A program made the position numbers and the translations under genes. DNA of 64,000 nt, taken from positions 22,940,001 through 23,004,000 of the forward strand of contig NC_088307.1 of the NCBI RefSeq assembly GCF_032854445.1. The letters run 5' to 3'. Below the pieces are notes generated by a model. It was not told the DNA's origin. It searched no databases and was given only the letters and a program-made list of their open reading frames with translations. The DNA is from Liolophura sinensis (taxonomy: Eukaryota > Mollusca > Polyplacophora > Chitonida > Chitonidae). Every line of letters begins with the position of its first letter. Position 1 is the first letter of the stretch. Shown here piece after piece: positions 48,361-59,205 of this stretch.

Positions 48361-48504
48361 AGTGGATGTATGAACAGTTGTAATAAAAGCGCATCGGCGA
48401 TACATAGTTTTGATTAACGACAATTTAGCAACTGCATCAACATGGTATAAACTTAAGGTACTGATATCGGCATTATTCGAAACAGTTTACTGTCTCTCTT
48501 GATA

Positions 48505-48664
48505 TTTATTTATTTGACTCATGCTTTAGGCAATACTTATACATGTACGTTGGTGGTCAGCGTTGTCGTTGCCAGCATGTGCCGGATGTGCGACCGATTT
48601 GGTGAGAGATGTTTGGTTCATACCACTGCAATAGGACGCTAACCACTAGGCCACGGAGGTCACC
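48505..48664 (-). mobile_element. SINE family 1, old copy
   Basis: Tail 'atttatttatttgactcatg' diverged; head 'ctaaccactaggccacggag' clear. Confidence 0.7.
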
Positions 48665-49496
48665 CAGTTTTTCTTGATAAAACTCGGTCCAGATTTTATT
48701 CTATACATGATATTATAAATCTCTGTATTTGTATACAATATTTGACTGTATTTAATAATGTAAACGTTTTTCAGGGACATACTGATTCTTTGATTGAAAA
48801 GTGTTTTTGACAGCTTACTGACGGGCTTTCCCACATGTGGCCTAGATACAGGCAAACCATATTGGTGGAAGATTGCGCAAAACGGTCACACGACCGCTTT
48901 TTGCCACCTTGACTCCACCAATACACAGTGAGAGATTGCGGAGGGCGTTGGCAAATTCTCTGCCAAATGCTAGATTTAGGCCTAAATCCAGTCCGCATCT
49001 CGTGCACCTTAGAGACGAACACTGTGAACTTAAATATACAAAGCTTAACACACGATGAAACATTTCTGAGAGTAAAAGGTCATCTGATATGTGACAACAT
49101 CAACTGTTCATATTACTGATAGCCTCTTTCTCAGCAGACGTTCGGTGTGGCGTTAGCATGACAGATGGTCTGAAGATGCAACGTACCGTGAAGTATGCAG
49201 GCGTGAAGATCAAAGTTCTATTTCTTATTGTGTAGCTACAGAGCCTAGCAAAGATCTTGTGCCCGGTACGCAGAGCACATTGTTCACCATAGAATTCAGC
49301 ACAGGTTTTCTTTGGGTAGGCCTACATGCCGTAAGGTGTCGTACAAATGCGTGTAAAGACATAAATTTGGATTCTAACAAAGCCACCCTTCAAAATGGAG
49401 GATATCCGTGCTGGGACCTCACAATTGCACATTAAACTCTGTAATATGCTCAGACAATTGCAATAAGATGATTAATTAAACAGCGGCCATACAATG
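48665..49496. other. No gene seen
   Basis: A short 'actgacgggctttcccacat' block (48817-48838) resembles the SINE family 3 reverse strand. The rest is unassigned, including a GC-richer stretch at 48830-49030. Confidence 0.35.
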
Positions 49497-49499
49497 TTT

Positions 49500-49588
49500 C
49501 TAGTGCTTCCGTGGCCGAGGTGGCACGTGGCACGTCATCGCTGCGTAATGACCCAGGAGCTGGTCTTGAGCTCACAGCGACAGCATGC
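49500..49588 (+). mobile_element. SINE family 1 head, fragment
   Basis: 'gcttccgtggccgaggtgg' and 'gcgtaatgacccaggagc', then breaks down. Confidence 0.65.
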
Positions 49589-49689
49589 ATTTCTAAGATG
49601 GTCCTGAGTCATTTTTCTGGGCTAACACTCCAACCACTCGTAATCCCCCACCTCCCTCCCCGTTCCGCCATTACATGAAAACAATGCAC

Positions 49690-49960
49690 AGAGACCCGGC
49701 CTCAGGGATTCTTAGTCCACAAGCAGAATCCTGGTTTACGGAGGAATACAATATAAAAAACTACAGCGCAAAATTATATGTAAGTATGGTATAATTAAAA
49801 CCAGCGAGGCGACGACGGTTTAATATCTCCGGCCTCGCGCTAATTTACTTCAATTAGGGTTATATTCTAACTGTTCATGTAAATGCTTAAACAGTTACAG
49901 TTTACATGTCCCTAGCATAACTGCTTAATCAGAAATAGGTAAAGAAAAATAATTTATTAA
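49690..49960 (-). repeat. Dispersed repeat family copy, reverse orientation
   Basis: 'attctaactgttcatgtaaa' and 'aattaaaaccagcgaggcga' recur at 47.6, 52.7, 55.8 and 57.8 kb. Confidence 0.6.
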
Positions 49961-50399
49961 ACGCCACTGGTTTAGAAGAATTACTCCAAATTCTGCCATG
50001 TCACCACATTTAATATACAAAAATATTAAAACAATGGGACTATAGAACATTCTAGAGACGATACCGCGCCCACCACACCTCAGAGCTTAAGGATAATCGG
50101 TAGTTCGGTATTTCGAATAAAGGATCGGTCAGAGGTATATGCGCAGATATACTTCCATATAAAAATATTGTGGTTTTCCGTTATACTGGAACTGTCGTAT
50201 TTTATATGACTACATGCTCCATTTTAATTCTGTCAAATGACGTCACAGTTGCATTAGCCAATGAGATGGAGTGAGTGAAATTATGAATTTGGGGTTTTCC
50301 AAGCCCTGAAAAGGGATGATGCACTCCACACTTAATTGCAAGAGTAAATCTATACTACGTTACTAGAGATAGCACTCAAATAAACGGGATGAGGGTTGG

Positions 50400-51510
50400 G
50401 GCGACTCAAAATCGCCTTGAATTAACAGTAAAATTGGCCACTTCATTGAAAACTTTAACTCTGTTTCGTGGAGGTCACAGAACTGCATGTAATGTGTGCT
50501 GAAAAATACCATAATGTGATAGCTTTGCTAGAGTTCTGACTACATTATATCTGGGACATCTTAAAAGAAAATGTACTTCGGACTGATCTGCATCACAAAA
50601 ATCACACCAGCCTGTTGGTTTTGAAAAGGCATAAGTTAAGAGGTAAGGCACCAGACATTAATCTGAAAAATAAGACATCGTGTCGTCTTGGAGACAGGCT
50701 TACATAACCACTGGAAAGAGAAGGCTGAAATTGAAAATGGAAACGACTATTATTCGTTATATCCCACTCTGCCAAAGCGAGTAGAAATGTGACTTAACTT
50801 CATTGAGCATCTCTCGACATGATAACGTGTAAGAGACAGATATATTATTCAGCAGGAGCGCTTGTTTGGCAGCCTTGTCCGCTTCTTCACTACCCGCTAT
50901 TCCCACGTGGGTTGGTACACATGCCAAACAAATCTCTATCCCCTGAATGTACAATGAGGTTATCAACCACAATAGCTCCAAATCACAGGAGATACAGTTT
51001 GCTAGAAGTAATTGCTTAAAGCATTGCTAACAACTCACATGTGAAGACCGACAATTTATTAGACACTCTAAATGATTGGCATAATTTTATATCCGGTACT
51101 GAAATCCCAATACCACACTTCCCTGTCTCTAGGCACTTTGATGCATCTGAAAATAGTTTTAAAAAGCAGAGCAGTTGTTAGAAACATAGTCTTTAAAGGA
51201 TAAGCAGATAAGGTAAGGTTGGTCAGATTTGTGGGTTTACTCACGTAACGCCATGCAAGCATTAGGTACTTGGAGGAGCCGAGGGGAGTACGGAAAAGGA
51301 GTAACTTTTTCCAGCTTGGTCAGGTCAATACCCACGTCATCGAGGATTTCTCTTGATCGTACGCTAAAGTTTCCGGAATGGGGTCCATTGTACAGAAAAT
51401 CATAATAAGAAGGCTGTAACAAATGAGAAGTAGAATCGTCTAATCGACAAGGGAAGCTCACCGCAGGCCGCTTGCAAACAACATAACGAGGTTCCTTTAA
51501 TTGCACCGGT
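50400..51510 (-). pseudogene. LINE ORF2 fragment with RNase H and C-terminal zinc motif
   Basis: Minus strand: a post-RT segment (SREILDDVGIDLTKLEKV, open at 51506-51237), then a broken stretch. The RNase H tail follows (CVPTHVGIAGSEEADKAAK, about 50920-50860), then a CxxC...H...C motif (WCDFCDADQSEVHFLLRCP, about 50615-50560). This order is typical of RNase H-bearing non-LTR elements. Frameshifts and stops show it is dead, and the RT core is missing, lost at the poly-C/CA tract. Confidence 0.8.
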
Positions 51511-51519
51511 TTTTATCTG

Positions 51520-51562
51520 CCCCCCCCCCCCCCCCCCCCCTCACACACACACACACACACAT
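51520..51562. repeat. Poly-C followed by (CA)n
   Basis: 21 C then about 10 CA repeats, abutting the LINE fragment. Confidence 0.98.
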
Positions 51563-52555
51563 GAAGTTCGAGAGATGGATCTCATTAACAATGAGACGGA
51601 GACATTTGGGATACAGGTGAAACACTGATTCGGACGTCAATTAAGCGCTCAAAAAGACTAAAATAATTTCCCTTCGCACAATACCCTTCAGATAACGACG
51701 TAATATGCTAACGTAAAGATCATTGAGTCACTTTCTTCTTTGGTATTTTGTTGGAATAAACCCTAACGGAGGTAAATTGGCAAGAGGCTCAGAAATCCCT
51801 GACTTGCATTCATGACTGATTGAAGTAGCGGGATCTTGAATCGACCCCATTGTCTGATTGGTCATGGTGGCGAGTGGATAATCGTCTACTACACTAATCT
51901 ACCTATCCAACCTTAGTTCATATATTATTTACCTTACAATCTAATTTCTTGATTGTAGTAAAACTTCTAAGAGGCCATTTCTGAGTTTCTGTATTCAATA
52001 ATGACGAAGCTGGGTGAAATGCTAAACTCTCCATTCCAATAAATGCTACATGATATTAAAGAATGAATGAATGAATATTTAAGGTTCAATGCCATATAGT
52101 TTTATCCATATCGTGGTGAGAGCGTTTTGGAACCAGGAAACAGTTGTCTTTCGTCTTGAGAATGATGAAGATCCAAAATCAAAACGAATAGTAAACCGAC
52201 GATTGTATAATAAGCTACCATACTAAAAAAATCAGATAAAATTCGAAAATCACATATATTTCTAATATACAGTATTCACATGTGTTTAAAGAATTGTGTA
52301 AAAGAAAAGGATGCAGTGATGTTACATGCAATTTACTGGACTTACTCAAAATACAATGTTGTCATAACATTTAATAAGGAATAACATGAAAACATTGCAA
52401 AGGATCGAGGCCTTGGGGACACCACACACGTTGGGTCATAGCAGGCACCAACCCCCCCAAAAATTATGGTTTACACGTCAAGGCTAAATTCTGTTTGCCC
52501 ATGTTCAAACCGAAAAATTATATAGGTTTATAGTCGCCTTTTAGGCCAAGCTTTC
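51563..52555. other. Unassigned sequence with repeat fragments
   Basis: A SINE-end-like block at about 52065-52130. Reverse-oriented pieces of the dispersed repeat family at about 52310-52460. Confidence 0.4.
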
Positions 52556-52559
52556 ATTA

Positions 52560-53045
52560 ATTTTATGCGTATATTTATATTCTTTTTGAGTAATTCTAGA
52601 CCAGTGACGCCTAATAAATTGCAATTAACATCACTGCATTTTTTTTGTCTAATTCTACTCAAGCCTTGCTGCTAGTGGGAGTGTAATTTATGTATTTAAA
52701 TGAACAGTTAGAATAAAGCCTTAATTGAGGTAAACTGACAACAGGCCGTATTTCATAGGTTAAGTGTAACCATTTGCCAACCACATCCATCATATTGTCG
52801 TCGGCGCTCTTGTATTTCTCTCTATGCTATACGTCTTAATTATATCATCACAGAAAACTGTTGACTGCTTCTCTTTGCATGAATCCGTCTCTATTTCATA
52901 CTTTAATGTACTTCCTTAGTTCCTTAGTCGTTTTGTTAAAATTCCTTTTGAGAATTGGCCTTGCGATTATTGGCCTGGGACGTCCATTTAGTTGACGGCT
53001 GGGATCGAAATGTCTGCTTTGACGCCCAGATTTATCGTGCTATTT
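52560..53045 (+). repeat. Dispersed repeat family, most complete copy
   Basis: Left part 'agaccagtgacgcctaataa' ... 'cagaaaactgttgactgctt' runs directly into the right part 'ggccttgcgattattggcct' ... 'gttgacggctgggatcgaaa'. It has no ORF. Confidence 0.75.
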
Positions 53046-54925
53046 GCCTTTTAAATGCCAAGATCAAGGCTATAATGATTAACATAAGGAAGTTATTCGT
53101 CTGACCAAACTAGGGTTTGAACCTATAGCATTTTTATGTTAGTAACGGTCAATTTATTTTTATTTCGAAAAACATATAAGCTGTAAGACAATTCTATCAG
53201 GTGGCTTCGGTACAGGGGTTGTTTAGCATGTTTAAAGTGCTGTGTTATTGTCAGTGAGCTTGATTACTGAGGTTATTTAAAGTTCACTGTTGCGTGACGG
53301 TTCTCTTCACATCGTGTTTTATTTAGAAAATGACTGAATGTTTAGAAAACGGAAAGTCAACCTAGGTATAGTAGGTCTGAAGAAAATATCTCCCCTCGTC
53401 TATACAACATCACGCTTTGTTTAGGAAAGAGGAAATAACTGAGTGATGAAAAGGTCAAATTGGAGTCGTTGATTAGTTGGCTGAGCGGCATGGATGGATA
53501 AAAATATAAAAAGAACTTAACTAATGAACTTTTGCCTTAGTTTAAACATTGAACACATCACGAACATTTCTCTGACAGTAATCTCGTGTATTCACCCGGA
53601 TGTGGATTTGAAATGTAGCAATGTCATGAATGCCCTTGGACTGTTTTAAAAATTTGGATTTTAACGGATGTATTTTCAAGGTAGATCAACAGATATATCT
53701 ATAAACTGTATTACACAGTTTTAAGTCACCCTGAGATACCACCCCGATCTAATTTTAGATCATTTGGATGACGTTGTCGCCGTGTCAGCCAATGAAACGG
53801 GTTTACTGTTTTGATGTCACGCACTACACGTCACTGATTCGTCACAACTCATCATTCTCATTCATAGAAATATACATTGAGAATACATCATAGATTGTTA
53901 GGAACTTACAAACTCATATAGTTGAGTAGATTATGTTATAACAACGGATAACTATGCATGCTGTGGATAACACAATAAGGGGTTATAACAAGAAAAGCAT
54001 TCTGTTGAAATAACAACACAAGTCTGTATCTTCTGTCACTACTCTTACACATTTAACGGATTAGCTTCTAGAGTGATCCAGATATTACATTATTTGAGAG
54101 CAGGAAAATTTGTAAACAAATACATAAAATGCTATAGATTAATTCTTAAAAAATAAACACAGCAGTATTTTTTGTACACAATTTTTTTTAAAAAATCAGA
54201 GTATTATTCTGTTTATGACAATGCACTGAGCTTGCCACTTAGCACCACTTAAACGCAGTGTAAAGAAAGACCCTCGTCACCATTGCTCGAACAAAGAGCA
54301 ATTGTTTAAAGATAGGTAGTCACCAAAGACCCATGTATTCTCCAGAGTTAACCCAGACTGAATTAGCAGGAATAATCGCTTTTTCATGCTATATATATAT
54401 AGATACTGTAAAATAAAAATAGCAAAGTGATTTAAACTACATCAGCGGTAACAGTGAGAAACCTGTTGTTTAGTCACACACGTGACATGTACGTTTATTG
54501 GCGTCTAGCGGACAGTCATCTAGCAAAGCAGTAAAAATGTTTCGAATACAACACCATACACGTGACGTCATTAAAAAATGATTGGCTCTTCACAGCATGA
54601 TTCGTACTCAAACGTTTCCTATACTCTCTGCTTCCCAAATATAAACAATTTAAACCAATAAGCCAATGAGATTTCTCTTACGTCAACGTTATGATCCGAC
54701 GATAGTTCTTTGGGTTTTAGATACTTTGTCATAGCTCCGCTACCAGACGGTCAACCGAAAGCCAAATGACACAAATCAGGCGAGGCAAGAATGCATCAGA
54801 CGACTCCAACTAACGTTCACGTTCCTCTGATTCATTTCATGTAAGGGTTGCCAATAAAAGGTAAATATAAAGGAAAAGGTGAGGGTCATTAGAATTCTTT
54901 GGAACTTTCGCCACTAAACATAATG
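53046..54925. other. AT-rich non-coding stretch
   Basis: No gene, RNA or element recognised in 1.9 kb. Confidence 0.45.
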
Positions 54926-55067
54926 ATTTATTTATTTATTTGATTGGTGTTTGGCGTACCCAAGAATATTTCAATTATACGACGGCGGCCAGCATTATAA
55001 GGAAACCGGGTGGAAGGAAACCGGGTGGAAGGAAACCAGGTGGAAGGAAACCGGGCAGAGCTCGAGG
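54926..55067 (-). mobile_element. SINE family 1, head missing, with 15-bp internal expansion
   Basis: The tail is normal. 'ggaaaccgggtggaa' is repeated four times at 55000-55056, where the consensus has one 'ggaaaccgggcagag'. Confidence 0.88.
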
Positions 55068-55371
55068 TACAGCAAAATATAATGAAATTCTGGGTCACTT
55101 TTGCTATTAAATATGATGAATGAATAAATGATTATGATATAGCGCCGCATCGTCGATAGATCAAGCCAAGAAGTAAGATTAAATTTCTATATCACATTTC
55201 CAAAGAAGTTGTATGTGACACGTAATCGCAGTAGCATTGTCTTTATCATGAATGTGTTTACACGATTGCCAAACAGACTGAAAAGAACCATGCGAAGATC
55301 TATAAATCATGTCACACCATCAAATCTTACATGCAGTGAAATAATGGATATTATTCTATTAATGTACATAT
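55068..55371. other. No feature seen
   Basis: Short non-coding spacer. Confidence 0.4.
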
Positions 55372-55693
55372 ACTTGGGGTTTTTCTCCGTACTTAACAAT
55401 TTTTCAGTCATATGACATCGAAAAATCAGTTCGAGCGTGTACATATACTGTATCCTTTAGTGGCAGAACGAGGCCACAGCCACTGAAGTATCATGCCAAA
55501 GACACCAGACATGACACCTCACCCAGTCACATTAAACTGACACCGGGCCAACCATTCTTGTTTCCTTGCTTTAACCTCTTAGTCCTAAGAGCCAAGCGGG
55601 CAGCAACAAGTCCCATATAACCCGACCCGTGTTTGATCCCTGATCCCCCGACATCGAGGCGAACGCTCTGACCATTAGGCCACCGAAGCGGTC
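55372..55693 (-). mobile_element. SINE family 2, full length
   Basis: Tail 'cttaacaatttttcagtcat', body 'gacaccagacatgacacctc', head 'tctgaccattaggccaccga' reading in reverse as a tRNA-like start. Confidence 0.87.
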
Positions 55694-55769
55694 CGATTCT
55701 ATTAAAAATGTAATAAACGTAACAGGGCATCTATCATTACGTTTTACTTTTCCATGAAGAAAAGAAGGT

Positions 55770-55960
55770 GAAGCGTAACAGGGCTACAACAGCGACAACA
55801 GTGTGATAGTTGGCAACTGGTCACACGTAACCTGTGAAATACAGCCTCTTGTCAGCATATTTTACTTATAACTGTTTTAGACAAACTGTTAACGTAAATG
55901 CTTAAAAAGTAACAGCTTGAACACCTCCTACAGCATAAGGCCACAGGCAGAATTAGGTAG
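55770..55960 (-). repeat. Dispersed repeat family copy, reverse orientation
   Basis: 'acaacagtgtgatagttggc' then 'cttgtcagcatattttactt' and 'acaaactgttaacgtaaatg'. Confidence 0.65.
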
Positions 55961-56524
55961 AAATGAATGATAAATCTGAGTTTGCGAAGGTTAATTAGGG
56001 AGCTGTGACGAACTGCTTACACAATCATGCATGTATATTACATTGTTTCTCACCGGCAAACCTTTGTCTCTAAGTTCGCCGGAGGTACAGTTTTGAGACA
56101 ACACAGCTGCTTATGTTCTATACCGTCCCACTTGAACGAGCAGGTAAAAGCAGATATTCTGTGAACCATGACTTGTAAACTTATGACGTGCTTAAGCCAC
56201 AGGGTGGCCTGGATGAAAACATTCGTATGAAAGCGTTCTGATGATGAACTTCAAAAAAAAAAAATTAAAAACTATCCAGAACAATTTAAAAAGAATTTAA
56301 AAAGTTTTCTGCGATGGATCCAAGTGATGCATATTTGAAAAATATTAAAAAGTCTCGGCACGCAGCCAACAGATGGGGAGCTCTGCTGGAGGAAGATGAT
56401 TTTTAAAAAGAGACCAGGTATTTAAGAAAATGCGGAGCCCGGCAAAACCATTTCACACTTTTATCAACGTGCCACAGATGATATACGTCCTCGAAACGCA
56501 TTTTTTTTTACCTCAAGCAGCAAT

Positions 56525-56557
56525 ATGCTGATGTCACTAATAACCCTTTGCCTGCTG
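56525..56557 (+). CDS. Small secreted gene exon 1 (leader)
   Basis: Encodes MLMSLITLCLL before GTAAGT. A second ATG at 56531 could also serve. The hydrophobic run fits a signal peptide. Confidence 0.55.
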
Positions 56558-56709
56558 GTAAGTACTAACTTTTAATGTCTGTTATAAATTATCTCTATTT
56601 AGTTGAATATATAATATTTATTTATTTATTTTTATTACTTATTTAATTAATATAGTGTTTTTTATCCTATATAATAGGATGATTGCATGTAATATACTGA
56701 TTTATATTG

Positions 56710-56785
<76 letters not shown>

Positions 56786-59159
56786 CAGTATATATCAGTA
56801 TATTACATGCAATCATCCTATTATATCGGATAAAAAAACTATATTAACTAAATAAGTAATAAAAATAAATTAATAAATCATTTTATTATATAGTTCAATA
56901 CTGCACAATTCTTACTTTTAGTTTACATACCTGATGTACTATATCTCGGCTCTAAATTAATAATGCCCCATTTGAAACATAACACAGTGAAATTGCAGAT
57001 GTTGTTAAATAGTATAAACAGTGTAATAAGCCTTCATACTTTCATGTTAGATCTCTGTGGTCATATCTGTGTACAGTTTTGCAAAATATATAGTTATTTA
57101 TTTATTTGATTGGTGTTTTACGCCGTACTCAAGAATATTTCACTAATACGACGGCGGCTAACATTATGGAGGGTGGAAACCGGGCACAGCCCGTGGGAAA
57201 CCCACGACCATCCGCAGGTTGCTGGAAGACCTTCCCACGTACGGCCGGAGAGGACGCCAGCATGAGCTGGACTTGAACTCACATCGACAGCATTGGTGAG
57301 AGACTCCTTGGTCATTACGGCAAAATATATAAGGATATATATATATAATATACATGATATGAAAGTATATAACATTAGTCGAGAAGCCTACACTGTTCAT
57401 TTACATGAACAGAAGGTAACCTGACAGAAGGCCATATTTCACCGGTTACGTGTGACCATTTGCCATATTTCACCGGTTACGGGAGACTATTTGCCAGCCA
57501 TCCTCCGTCGTCGCTGCTCTGGTCTTACTCTCCATGCTGTGCGTCTTAATTATATTATAATTGATGTGCTTATATATGAAATGTGTTGGCACGAGTGACG
57601 TCTAATGACTTTGAGTAATTCGAGACCATTGAGGCCTAATGATTTTGACTATTTCTAGTACAGTGACGTCTAATGATTTGGAGTAATTCTAGATCAGTGG
57701 CGTCTAATGATTTTGAGTAATTCTAGATCGGTGACGTCTAATGGCTTGGAGTATTTCTAGACCATTTTTGTATATTGCAGTTAACATCATTGCATATATT
57801 TTTTTACCTAATTCTGCGTAAGCCACATTGCCAGGTGGCGTGTAATTTGCTACTGTATTTAAGCATTTACATGAACAGTTAGAATAAAAACGTTGACTGA
57901 GATAACTTGACAGAAGCCATATTTCACCGGTTACGTGTGAACCATTTGCCATATTTCACCTGTTACCTGTGACCATTTTGCCATATTTCATTTGCAGCGA
58001 TCGCACAGTCGTCACTGATCTTATTGCTGGGTAAGAACAAACACCTGATTTCAAAAAGCGTACACATCTGGGTTCTCGACTCGCCTGGGAAGTGGGGATC
58101 CGGCGGCGAGGTAAAATATATAACAATCGGAAATCACAGTATGCCAGACAACTGACAATAGGTACAGCATTATGTCAATTGTGAACAGAGTTTTGTGTTA
58201 ACCTCCAAGCAGGCGTCTGTCCGGATGTTTCCGGTCTGAAATTACGTTCACTTTTGACAAATCCAACTCCCTCAATACCTTGTACTGTTACCGCGCTAAC
58301 TACTTTAACTGTTATTAAAAGTTTCAGGAACACTGAATTGGCTAAATGTCATATCACATGGTCCCTAACTAAACTTCTTCCTGTTTCGCAACATGAGCTC
58401 GTACATTTCACCAGCTAAAGACAATCATTACTTCTTAACGCTTTTACTAACACATCGCTAAAATCAATCCAATCAAGTCCAGTCAATCAATCAATCATTT
58501 AACCATCAGTCTTTGAATACACTCTTTTAATAAGTGATCATTTGTCACGTCTCTGTAGAAGTCAACAGGTACAAACTCTCACCTTCGCCTACTTTTCTTT
58601 ATTCATACATACATATTTATACAAATATTTGTCGTTAAGACAAATGCCTGCTATGTTTATACACGAGAGAATAGCTGAGTCAAGATCTTCCCAACCTAAT
58701 TATCCAGGAAAATACCGTTTAATATGCATCTATCATAATCATTGGTTCGAAGAAAATCTGTACCTATATACAGTCTACATGCATGTTAGTTCAATGCTAT
58801 GTGTACCACTAACTATCGTCACGCCCTAGGTGATCAGGATTATATGACTTAACGTTACACTAAGTGTTCACATGAGCAGTATGAAGTATTTAGTTATAAG
58901 AATACAACATGTTATTCCTGGGCCCAGTTTTTCAAAAGTGCATTAGAACTTATTCCCTGTATTAACTTTAGTCCAGACTAAAGTCTTGGGATGAGGCTGA
59001 TATTAAGATTTAAACATTTTGTTAAACTTAATAAACTTTTGAACAACTGGCCCTGTTGTAAACTGATTTCTCTGTATTAATATTGTCATTATTTTCAGGC
59101 AGTACACCTTTCAGGTGAATGATTCAATATTGTTGTTGTTGTTGTTGTTGTTGTTATTA

Positions 59160-59205
<46 letters not shown>

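Noticed and set aside
48026-48423. Two overlapping minus-strand ORFs rich in SP, YS and QH
   Set aside because: Translation of the 17-bp minisatellite in two frames.
56655-56855. ORF with a long Tyr-Ile run
   Set aside because: Translation of the (AT)n microsatellite.
57998-58031. Mini-exon between 'atttgcag' and 'ggtaag' for the small secreted gene
   Set aside because: It lies in the dispersed repeat family, and the same segment occurs elsewhere without splice sites.
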